Assembly (NCBI GenBank): GCA_015499995.1
Contig: JADNRV010000172.1
Location: 44,149-108,148, forward strand
Direction of reading: 5' to 3'
DNA: 64,000 nt
Source of the DNA: Flammula alnicola
Taxonomy: Eukaryota; Basidiomycota; Agaricomycetes; Agaricales; Strophariaceae
Below, piece by piece: positions 1-9,507 of the stretch. Position numbers and translations under genes: made by a program. Position 1 is the stretch's first letter. Each line of letters opens with the position of its first letter. The notes under the pieces are model-generated. The model was not told the origin of the DNA. It did not search any database and was given only the letters and a program-made list of their open reading frames with translations.

Positions 1-677
1 TCCGTTTTTTTTGAGAAAAACCCACGCAGAACCGGGTTCACTGTGAACACTGATTGCTCAGCATTCTAGACATCAGTACGGCGCCCGACACGGGATGAGC
101 CTGAGGCCTGACGTCGAGATTATTGCTGAGAATGACAGAAGAGGCAAAGATGAGAATTTGCGATGAATCCAACGAAGCACAAAATAATGCCGCTAAAATG
201 AGTTCGTTACAACCAACGCTGATCGTCAGCCAGCACATTACCAACGTGAAGGGAATAGCGACTTACCCAGAACTCATTCCAAGCAGCAGAGTTCACATTG
301 CGACAATCGCTTGCTGTAATTCAGACGACTTGGACCAGGCAGAGCGCCTAGAATGGGACTTGTTCTGGCGATTTTTTGGAGTGAGAAGTTGGAACGTTCC
401 GAGAGCAGAATATGAGAGAAGTTAATGTATCCATATGAGGAACGTTCATTGCATTTGAATCAGGCGCGTTTGAGCTTTCTATATACACAGGTTGGTAAGT
501 ACAATACATGCAAAGCCTGCCCACCACCGCGAAAAAATGACCACATACACCAACGCGAGAAGGATAGTCGGAGAATTTAATTCCCGGTCCATGATTTGGG
601 CTGTCGAAGAGAAAAGTCAACATGAGTGGCGTTTGGCAGATAAAATGGAAAAAAGGAGGGAAAAGAGCCAGGATGTA
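1..677. other. No gene assigned; left edge
   Basis: Short open frames exist on both strands, the longest on the plus strand at 123-425 (100 codons) and a hydrophobic one on the minus strand at 38-244. None shows a motif I recognise or a convincing exon chain. The stretch lies downstream of BUB3, so part of it is probably its 3' flank. Confidence 0.4.
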
Positions 678-2170
678 TCACGTCACGGAGACGAAAACAA
701 GACGGGAGACAAGTGACACATATTGCATGATATGGCCGGTAGCAGGATGCCTGCGCATCGAGGGCATCCTCTATAGACAAAGGACAGGTAGGAACGAAGA
801 GAAAAACAGAGGAAAAGATCGAACAACAATCAGTAAAAAAGGACAACGCACCTTGACCTCATCGCCAACTTTCCGCACTCCCAACCACGGCGTAACCCCA
901 CTGGTCTTCAACCCCTCCTCGCCCTCATCCCACGTATAACTAACACCCACCGCAATCTTCGTCCCATCACAGTTGAACGCAACAGCCGCAACGGGGCCCG
1001 GGTACTTGGGGTACTGCCGCAGCCTTTTCTTGACCTTGTGGTCCCAGATCGACACGGTGCCGTCGGAGCCTGCAGAGGCGAACGTGTTGTACGTGGGGTG
1101 GAAGGCGAGTGCGTTGACGGGCCATACGTGGTCCACATCATCGATGGTCTGGCGGTGGCACTTGAAGGCGTATTTCTTTTCTTGGGCGGCTGGGGAGGGG
1201 TCGAAGTATTCGACGGCGATGCGACCCTCCACAGAGGCTGTGGCGTATCCTATTGCGACACAAACAGGATATTTCAGTAACTTGAATAGGAGCTCGCAAA
1301 AGTATGTAAAAGCGTAGAACAGGAACGTACCTTGACCATCGGGCATGCAAGCCAGCGACCTCGTCATATACTTCAGGCTGCTTTCCCTCTGTTGCGCGGG
1401 CGTATCCATCTTCCTGATATCGTATATGTGGAACAGCCGGCTCGCCATCGCGACGACGAGGGTATTATTGACGTGGTCGATGGCATATATACGTTCTGGC
1501 GTTTGGTACGTGTTTTGTTGAGGGTTAGAGGCTCTGGGGTCCCAGAAGCGGAGGGTGCGGTCCCATGAGCCTGTGATGAGGGAATCTAGTCGGTAGAAGC
1601 AATATAATTAGCGCGATTCACGAAGAGGAAAGACAAAGAAAACGGACTGGTTGAGCGGGCGAATGTCATTGAGGAGATGGAATCGTTATGGGCGCCAAGG
1701 TTTGTTATCTTCTCCGTTGAGAGATCCAATCTAGAGGCAAAGATATGAGGAAATGCCCTTCTAGAGCACGAATATAGCAAAATGCACTCACTCTCTGACC
1801 GACGTGTCCAAGCCACCACTGTAGGCGCGCGATCCATCTGGTGAGAACGAGCATGCGAGCACTGCCGCGCGATGATCGAACTTGGCTTTTGCTTCACTCT
1901 TCCGCACGCCGTTCTCTCCGATTTCATAAAACCGAACTGTCTAAGGGAATGTAAACCTGTTATTAGTGGCAATAAGGCCCAATTGTGAAAACGAACCTAC
2001 CGTATCCCACGAAGAGACGAGGAGTTGATCAGGGTTGGTGGGTGAATAACGAATGGAGGAGATGCTGTCGAAAGGTGGAGACGGAGGAGTTGTATAGCTT
2101 AGTTCATCTGAGGAAAATAAATACAACGGATAATAAAACAATGCAATAAAGGCGTACCAAAGCTCGACAT
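678..2170 (-). CDS. BUB3: BUB3, spindle-checkpoint WD40 protein
   Basis: WD40 beta-propeller protein of the mitotic checkpoint, which brings Bub1 and BubR1/Mad3 to kinetochores. The start at 2170 (MSSFDELSY) gives clean exons: 2170-2158, 2107-2001, 1940-1792, then one from 1730, with further exons ending near 1330 and 850. Diagnostic segments are SWDTTVRFYE, GSWDRTLRFWDPR, YATASVEGRIAVEYFDPSP, KKYAFKCHRQ, SDGTVSIWD and SYTWDEGEEG, all close to eukaryotic Bub3; the EGRVAVEY and KYAFKCHR blocks separate Bub3 from most other WD40 proteins, although Rae1 is related. The last exon is inferred: after RKVGDEVK a GTGCGT donor and a CTATAG acceptor lead to a stop at 678, while read-through would stop at 771. 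The frame is intact. The other reading, a Rae1 paralogue, is less likely. Confidence 0.9.
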
Positions 2171-2470
2171 TTTGGAGAGAGAAAGGTTGGACGGGCCGAA
2201 TGGCGTTCGTCGCGTTCAACAGAGGGTGTTTGGTTGTATGTGTTCTAGAGGTCACAGCCTTCCGCATTAAGCCGTTCCGTTGCGTCTCAAAATTCGTGTT
2301 GATGACTTGCACCGAGGCAAGTTGCAGACGGGGTATAAAAATTAAAAATGCCACTGGAATGCATAAGTGACACTGCGTGAATTCTCTGGTGCGCTAACAC
2401 AATCATAGCGGAGATTTACAAGCAGTTTGCTATAAATTAGAAATGATTTATTCTTGATTTATTATTACAG

Positions 2471-4081
2471 TTACACCATTGACCCACGTAAACTTTCGCC
2501 CAACTCACTGAACCCATAGTGTACGTCGGCATTCTCGAGCCTCGTCAACGCGATCACCGCGTTCACAGCACCGACCGCTATCCCACGCCTCGCCGCGCTC
2601 AACAGCTCCCTTCCCGCCCACCGAACGATGAAAAACGTAGGCACTACCACAACTAGCGACGCGAAGATCATGGAGAAGTATACGAAGGGGTTCCATTTCC
2701 TGTGGATGGGAACATCGAAAATGGAGGCGCGGTACATGTAGCCAAAGGTGAATGAGAGCCACAAGGTGAGGAAGAGGAGGCTGGAGAAGAGGGCGAGGAG
2801 ATGGCGTACGACACGGACGTGACGCAGGAACCAGCGGAGGACTAAAAGGTGAAAGTAGATATTAGAACAAAGTCGACGAGGAAATACACGATGCTTACCT
2901 GAAAGCGGAGCTCCCATGGCGAATATTTCTGCTCGCTCAAGGAAACGACGGACAGGAAGGGGGACGTTATCCCCCAGATCTTCCGCCGCGGAGCGCAAAG
3001 ACGCGAAGAGGATGGCACCACCCAAGACGAACATGACGACGAAGATACATTCGAGCAGGAAACTGACTGATCGATTGTAGGCACGAAAGACGACCGGAAG
3101 CTCGGTTTCGGTGAAGCCATCTTTCGGGCGGTCGATAGCAAACCACAGGGACATCAGCGTCAGTGAAGCCACGATGATTATCAGCTTCGAGGTTCCTTTA
3201 AGGCCTGAGATGGGTGGTACATGAGGTCTGCAATTTTCGTAGATGGACAATGGACATTGGGACATACCAGTGCGGACAACATAAGCGCGATCTCTGCCAA
3301 AGAAGGCTGACCACAATCCAACAGAGTTGTTTTCGTATAGCCCTATGAAGTAAAGACTAAATCGAAGAGCAATTTATTAGTATGACATCTCATTGAACGT
3401 ACAGCAGAGTACGCACATGGAAGTAATCACAACTCCCAGCACCCATTCAACCCAGTTCGCACCCGTAGACAAACCAGAGTAGGTAAGGCTTGCTTTCAAC
3501 ATGCCGATGCTAAAGACCGTGGCAGACACAAGGAGCCGATACGACGTGACGATATGAACTGACTCCGGTTCATTGTGATCCATTTCTTCTGAGCTGTATT
3601 TCGGACACGGTACCGTGAACAATCTAGCTAGCAGCCACCACACGCCATCCGTACAATCCGGTTTGAACAACCAAGATAGATACCATGGAATGTGGTGCAA
3701 CGGATGAGATTCGTACGTTCCAGCGTTGAAAAGCCTGCAAATTAAGGTATCCAGTAAGTTCTCGAGGAGAGAAAGGATAAGTGCATACACTAAGAAAACA
3801 ACAACCCCGGCTATCCATTCCAACGTGATCGGTTCCTTCGTGCTTCCTCGCTGTGCTGCCACGGCTTTAGCGGTTCCTAGACATATCGGAGTAAGAGATG
3901 TGATGAACCGGTAGGGTGTGATCTTCGGATGCCATGGAAGACAAGGCGACGTCGCAGTATTGGAACTTGAAGGAAATGCGACTCCGTGCTCGAATTCGAC
4001 GAGCTCTATTGCATCTGCGCTTGTCGATCCTTGTTCGGGATCTGAGGAAGGAAGGGTGGACGGCCCTCCTGATTTTGCCAT
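2471..4081 (-). CDS. Multi-pass membrane protein, family unknown
   Basis: About 480 residues in at least four exons, starting at ATG 4081 (MAKSGGPSTLPSSD) and stopping at TAA 2471. The first 60 residues are soluble and acidic/serine-rich; then come about nine hydrophobic segments, for example IAGVVVFLVYALIL, LLVSATVFSIGML, WVLGVVITSMCVL, IIIVASLTLMSLWF, FLLECIFVVMFVLGGAILF, FSSLLFLTLWLSFTF and FSMIFASLVVVVPTFF. Introns are visible near 3410-3365 (GTGCGT donor, TTTAG acceptor), near 3240 and near 2890; a further one of about 57 bases near 3790-3735 is likely. It lies 300 bases upstream of BUB3 on the same strand. I do not recognise a named family; proteins of this form are common lineage-specific genes in Agaricomycetes. 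No catalytic motif is visible, so no function is proposed. The frame appears intact. Confidence 0.75.
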
Positions 4082-4216
4082 CCACGCTAGGGATTCACCA
4101 GGCGCATAAAGTTGTGAGACTGAATATTCATATATTCCGAGGGGGAAATCGAAATGAGATGAGAAGAATTAAGATTGACATGGAGGGATTATCACGTGAC
4201 ATATCTGCTTCTTGTG

Positions 4217-5402
4217 TAGGGTTGGGTAAAAAACCCTAGGTTTTTTACCAAAACGTTTTTTACCGGTAAAATACCGGTAAATTACCAGGTAAATTACCCC
4301 CCCCTGGCGGCAGGTCTGTGAGTGGGGACAGGCAACTCCGGCCAAATTCCTGTGTTGTTTGCGTCTGTTTGTTCACCACCAGAATTGCGGTCTCGCATGG
4401 TGCACTCTACTACTGCTACACACAGCACCCAGGCGGACATATTTTGGTGGAGGAAAGTATTCTAAATAGCATTCCTTATGTATTGGCCTTTGTATATTTC
4501 AGGAAATCGAGATTGAACCTTATAAAATCAGATAAATGTATGATGAGTGAAAATTAAAACATTCATTTCCAAAAAATTACAAAGGCCCGTACAATTGGAA
4601 AGGTCTAAAGTGTCCAAAAATACAATTTTTATGACCACCAGAGTGTTGTGTCCAGCTGCACCAATGCTCGACAAATGCTAGATTTTGCGCATTATGTAAT
4701 CTAAAAGACGCGTTCAGAGCACTGATTTGGAGGCATTTACACGATTGTATAGGGTTGGACCCACATTTATTTAAATACAAAAAGGCCAATACACGCAGAA
4801 TGCTATTCTAAACACTTTTCTCCACCAAATCATGTCCGCCTGGGTGTTGCGTGTAGCGGTAGTAGACGGTGCCAGGCGAGGGCGCAATTTTGGTGGGCAA
4901 CAAATAGGTACAAACAACACAGAATTTGGCAGGCATTGGAAAAATTGGTCATTCCCAGGGTGTTCCGGAAGCAAATCTGTGCGCTTTTGGGCCCAGGGTT
5001 TTCGTCCTAAATCTCAGAAAAAGATGCCAATAGTGCCTTATTTAGGCAAACTATTCTGGCTGAGCTTTGGCTGAACTTTCGGTGGCGCGCGAGACTTGTC
5101 TCAATTCGGCTTATTTGGTCACGTGGTTAAAATTGATCGCAAATCGGTCGCTTTCCCAGGCGGCCTCAGAAGGAAATCCCTGGGTATGGCGAAGCTGCCA
5201 GGCATTGCCTGTCCCCACTGTGAGGTTTTTTACTGCACGGCCACGTGATATATATGAGCCACGCAGGTGGAGAATTTTTTTTTTAAAAGCCTTACGAAAA
5301 TCAAATCACGTGATGGTAAATTACCTGTCCCTCTCACAGAAAAAATTTTTGAGGTAAATTATTGGTAAATTACACCCCCTGGAGGTATTTTACCCAACCC
5401 TA
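4217..5402. mobile_element. Non-autonomous hAT-like DNA transposon (1,186 bp)
   Basis: The ends are a perfect 15-bp terminal inverted repeat, TAGGGTTGGGTAAAA at 4217-4231 and its complement at 5388-5402. The element is bracketed by an 8-bp direct duplication TTCTTGTG at 4209-4216 and 5403-5410. An 8-bp target duplication with a TAGGGTTG-type terminus is what the hAT superfamily makes. Subterminal copies of GGTAAATTAC follow both ends. No transposase frame is present, so it must have moved in trans. It sits only about 130 bases upstream of the start of the membrane-protein gene (4081), inside its probable promoter region. Confidence 0.88.
4315..5222. repeat. Long imperfect inverted arms inside the hAT-like element
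   Basis: The left arm (about 4315-4510) pairs imperfectly with right-hand segments at about 4765-4930 and 5203-5222. Matching landmarks are GTGGGGACAGGCAA (4321-4334) with TTGCCTGTCCCCAC, GGCGGACAT near 4432 with ATGTCCGCC near 4832, and TATTGGCCTTTGTA near 4481 with its complement near 4785. The element can therefore fold back on itself. About 250 bases separate the inner ends, and the right arm carries an extra segment (about 4935-5190) that the left arm lacks. Confidence 0.75.
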
Positions 5403-5410
5403 TTCTTGTG

Positions 5411-6154
5411 TAAATCTTGTAAATGACGAGTTAGCCTACACCACCGCCTCATCCGGAATGTCGGACTGACATCCGGCCGTCGGACATCACCGGAGTCTCC
5501 TGGGGGACATGCCTGGGACAAAAAACTGAAAGTGTCCGCTGGATGTCTGGCTGTCGGATGTCGATTGGACATCAAACCTGGACATCCCATGGACGTCCAA
5601 ACGATGTCAGCAGTTTGTTCTGTCTTGTATGTCCTCGTTCTCTGGTGCCAGCCATTCAATTTATAATAAAATGTAATCATGACTTTCTTTTACACTGTTG
5701 GGTATATGATCATGAACAACAATATGTATTAGTTGTATAGAATATGTATGGAGTTATCTACAGATTACAGTTAGGCTATGAAAATACATATGGATCTATG
5801 GAAACAGAGGAAAGGAGGATGAAAAAAGAGATAGCAAGGTAAGGTAAGAGAGGGCAAGGGAGGAAGGCAAGGCAAGGCAAGGGAGAGAAGGGAAGGGAAG
5901 AGAGGCAAAGGATGTATAGACTGAGGCAATGAGTTCAAGTTGGTACAAACGAGAGAAGATAAATACCTGCTAACAGGCAAAGGTCCTTGAGAGAGGTGTG
6001 ACGGTGCAGGGTGCAGATGGGATGTGTGGAAGAAACACCATCCGAACTGTGGCCATGGGTGGCCCAGTGGTCGCTGCAATGGGCATGATGGCTGTTGTGG
6101 AACGGCGAGCAACAAGGGAGCGCGAGGAAGGGCATTGAGGAAGGAGGTTGAAAC
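5411..6154. other. Intergenic, repeat-rich, no gene
   Basis: From about 5445 to 5610 the sequence is built of variants of GGACATC/GATGTCC, also seen at 7370-7560 on the far side of the 6162-7291 element. From 5836 to 5912 it is almost pure purine with a 5-base rhythm (GGCAA, GGTAA, GGGAA). Frames through this tract, such as 5771-6115 on the minus strand, are low-complexity artefacts. Confidence 0.6.
5836..5912. repeat. Polypurine tract with 5-base periodicity
   Basis: Directly visible run of A and G with occasional T or C at every fifth position, for example GGCAAGGCAAGGCAAGGGAG. It is a simple-sequence tract; no coding or regulatory role can be shown. Confidence 0.7.
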
Positions 6155-6161
6155 GTTGATG

Positions 6162-7291
6162 CCCAGTCAAAAGCCCCTCAGTTGAGAGTGGTTGAGAGTG
6201 GTTGAGAGCTGCGCTACCGACCCCAACCGATGTCAACCGAAAATCTGGACTGGAGCAGATGAGAATCGGTTCAGAGCGTTTGAGAACTGTTGAGAGATGT
6301 TGAAACTGCGCCATCATAGGTTGAGATATGTTGAAATCGGCTGGAATGTGTTTTCAGCTGCTCAATCACTCTGGTTGCCCTCGACACCTGGAAATCATTT
6401 GAATTTGGAAATTGTTCATTGCAATTCTTTCTATAAACTGCTTTCAACAGATCTGAACCGATTTTACAATATGGTACGAAAACAAGTCCCTCCGATGCCT
6501 CCCGTTGTCATTGCTGTCTGCTCCGAGTCCAATCCCACCACCCACTACAAGACAATCCTCCTCAGATCCAAGCATAACCAGTGCAAGGAGACATTGGTAT
6601 AGAGACCTGATAAACACAAGTTAGTTGTAAGACCAAAATACGAGATTGACCACGAACATGGAATAATCCTTTTCACCTCCGTTTTCCACCCGCGATGCGT
6701 CAACAACACCCTGCATGGAAGACAATTGGGTGGTAGCTTATATTGAAGATAACAGACTGACCTGTGTAGGATCCGATAGTGCAGCTCCCGCCACAGTGGA
6801 GATAAAATGCCATATGATGGGCACCGCGTTGTCGAGGTACGAGCGGGTCAGTACAACGTCGTTTCGCCATTAAGTACATATAGCGGATACGTACGGAGTA
6901 AGCCTATTATGGAAGCTGGGGCGAGTGAAGCTGGCTTTGAGGTAAGAAAAAGAAGGGAACTTAGAAGAGATCGCGAGGGAAGGTTGTGGTAAGAGACAAG
7001 GGGAGTGAGTCGGAACCCAGTCGCAACTTTGAGAATTATGATCACACAACTTTTCCCTGTCACGAGATTTCAAGTTCTGTCAAAGTCCAGAAAAATGTTC
7101 GAAGAATTTGCAAAGTTGGACCAAGGCAGAAGCGAGGAGAAAAGATATTTACAATGCCAAGCGCATTTGGAGCAACAAATTTGAGTAAATTTGAGTTTCT
7201 AACCGGAGGCAACAGATGCCAACAGATTTCATCTGCGCAAACCGACCCGAACATCTCTCATCCGATCTCAACAGGGGGGGTTTTGACTGGG
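6162..7291. mobile_element. Non-autonomous DNA transposon, CCCAGTCAAAA termini (1,130 bp)
   Basis: The terminal inverted repeat is CCCAGTCAAAA at 6162-6172 and TTTTGACTGGG at 7281-7291, exact over 11 bases; a looser match follows (GCCCCTCAGTTGAG against the complement of CTCAACAGGGGGGG). A direct duplication GTTGATG flanks it at 6155-6161 and 7292-7298. Just inside the left end lies a 10-base tandem motif, GGTTGAGAGT, around 6180-6215. No transposase-like frame occurs inside. The superfamily is uncertain: a 7-8 bp duplication would suit hAT-like or related groups. The element is inserted in the middle of the GGACATC-type repeat zone described at 5411-6154. Confidence 0.78.
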
Positions 7292-7298
7292 GTTGATG

Positions 7299-8500
7299 GT
7301 TGAAAGCAAGACGCAGTCATGAGCTGGGGTGACAAGTTATGTCACACACTTCGAGGGCAGGACAATTCAAAAAAAATCGTCTAAGTCCCCAGACACGCCA
7401 TTTTTCTGGACGTCCTCTGGATGTCTGCAGTACAGACGTCCAATGGACAGCCAGGGCACACCCTTACCTCATTTTGTTCCGAATAACCACAGATGTCGGC
7501 TGCCCCTGCCGTACAGACATCACAGACATGTTCTTCGGCTGCCGGGATGGAAACATCAAACCGGCATCAAACCGGCTCTCTTGTGACTGTTCGGCTGACC
7601 ATCAATCGGCTCCTTTCAGTTTGTTGTCGGATTTATGTCACACGCAAACGGTGGTGTAGGCGGTATGACGATTCGGACGAAGAGCAAGGGAGAGCTCTGC
7701 TCACATTCTTCCTTAGTTATTCCAGAATCCGGATCGTTGATATTTCCATAAATGTCTGTACTGTAGCGGATGTAAATAAAGGCTCGGTCGGCGCATTTGG
7801 AATTTATTCTTCGATATAGTAAGTAATGAGAGTCTACCGACCACGCCAATGGACTCAGCTTGAAGTGGACTCTATAAATGCATCTGGATTTTATTTGAGC
7901 CGTTTCTGTGTATGTTTTCCTGCGGAGCCGAATCAATATCTCCCAGTTTGAGTCTTACTACCTAGTTTGCGGACAGTGGTAAGCTCTCTTGCACTGAATT
8001 TCACGTAGCCTTCAACCCATTTTGCAAAGCCCGAGTCCGTCAAATGGTCTGGAAATAACGCCGCTAAAAGTTTCTACCGTTGGCCTGTTGGCAGAGGCCG
8101 TCAGATTCTGAATATTATTCACATATAGATCTTGCCCATGGATAAAATTCATCAGAACGACGGGCAAGCGACCGGTTTCCATTCTCTTCATAGTTCAGTT
8201 CTACATAGTCTTTTTTTTAAATCATCTGTTTTTTCACATTACCTGGGGCAATGAAGGGCTGCGTATCTGGTATCGTGGTTCAATTAACCACATGACAACG
8301 AATGGAGATCCCAAACCTCGGCCAACTCTCTCGGGCCACAATTTTGTGGCCTCGAATTTGAAGTCGCCCATTGTCTTCGCTGACACGAGGCGCAAACGAG
8401 GCCCCGATATGGTCCAAAACACCAATACCATATATATTTTCTGTTACCACGGCGGTCGTTTATAAAGGAAAGGTTATCTTACCGCTGATGGTTCAGTTCC
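7299..8500. other. Intergenic, no gene recognised
   Basis: The first 300 bases resume the GGACATC/GACGTCC-rich sequence interrupted by the 6162-7291 element. The rest contains only short frames on both strands without recognisable motifs. The last 200 bases, with AT-rich ATATATA at about 8432, are likely the promoter region of the gene that follows. Confidence 0.5.
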
Positions 8501-9178
8501 TTGACCACACACAAAGCACATCTTCGACGTCCAGCAATGCCACGACATCAAACCTTCCTGAAAAATATGCTCGAGTCTAGGATCGAAATTGAATATCGCG
8601 TTCATCAAATCATCTGTGGTGACGACAATATTGTGGATCTCGCGTCTGAAATCATGGCCACCGCGACGAGGCGTTCGACTTACGCAGAGAGGGCAGTCCC
8701 CGTCGTGGAGATGTTGGCTGCAGATCTACGTGAATGGGACCCGGAATTGGCTAAAGATTTTCGCCATCTAATCTCCGAGCGGTCGCTCTCCGTCTTCTTC
8801 GATTTCTGGCAGGGAACATTTGACGACAGGCCTCCTTTAAAGAGAGTACATGCAAAGGCCGTTACAACTCTGGTCGGGGGACTCATCTCCGTGAAGATCA
8901 TCGCATATGATCGGTTCAAGATTTGCGCTTTACTCTTAATTGAGAATTTTCAGTCTCTCGCACACCTCTCTTACGTTCTTCTGCTCTTTGAAACGGCAAC
9001 GGCATCCGATTCATTCATAAAAGAGCCGGCATTCCTTCTGAAATGCCTCGCAATCCTCCAAGGACGATGTAGGCAGGTCTTCCGCTCCAGCTCTGTTTCT
9101 CAGGTTTGTCTATTGTTTTTCAGGACTCCTACCATTCGGACTTACCATGGTTGCACTTTCCGTCCAGGAGGAAACTAA
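8501..9178 (+). CDS. Predicted helical protein, MIF4G-like
   Basis: A single open frame of 225 codons; the ATG at 8501 or 8537 could be used. The protein is largely alpha-helical, with the rhythm of a MIF4G (eIF4G-like HEAT) domain: LASEIMATATRRSTYAERAV, a following FRHLISERSLSVFFDFWQ stretch, then KAVTTLVGGLISVKIIAYDR, which resembles the second half of such domains, where a helix usually reads like GNIRFIGELYKLKML. Fungal genomes hold many such lineage-specific copies and fragments. The frame ends at 9178 without an obvious intron, shorter than a typical MIF4G protein, so it may be a fragment. The assignment rests on pattern only; a structure-based search would decide it. Confidence 0.4.
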   Translation: MTTHKAHLRRPAMPRHQTFLKNMLESRIEIEYRVHQIICGDDNIVDLASEIMATATRRSTYAERAVPVVEMLAADLREWDPELAKDFRHLISERSLSVFFDFWQGTFDDRPPLKRVHAKAVTTLVGGLISVKIIAYDRFKICALLLIENFQSLAHLSYVLLLFETATASDSFIKEPAFLLKCLAILQGRCRQVFRSSSVSQVCLLFFRTPTIRTYHGCTFRPGGN

Positions 9179-9507
9179 GCTCACCCAGCTTATATATAAT
9201 GTACTACTCAGAAAACAAACCGCACTCGCATGACTTTGGACACATGCTAATCCTCTATGCTTCGAAGACATTCATGGGCAATATGTATACTATGCCCGTT
9301 TCTCTGAAATACATGACATAATACATTGTTGCTTCGGATTCTACGACCTACATAAAACGCACACTGTATCATGATACGGAATGTGCTCATGGCCTCGAAG
9401 TGGGATGCCACATCGCTGTTTACACAGTTTTCAGTAAAGATTAGGATCTAAACTTTGAGTATAATGTTCGCACCTGGATGTACTCCAGAGACGCAAGAGC
9501 TGCACTT
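9179..9507. other. Intergenic, no gene
   Basis: Between the plus-strand MIF4G-like frame and the 3' end of the minus-strand NACHT gene. I see only short frames and no repeat or RNA gene; it probably holds two converging 3' untranslated regions. Confidence 0.5.

Noticed and set aside
5771..6115. Pro/Leu/Ser-rich minus-strand frame
   Set aside because: It translates a polypurine simple-sequence tract and the edge of a transposon.
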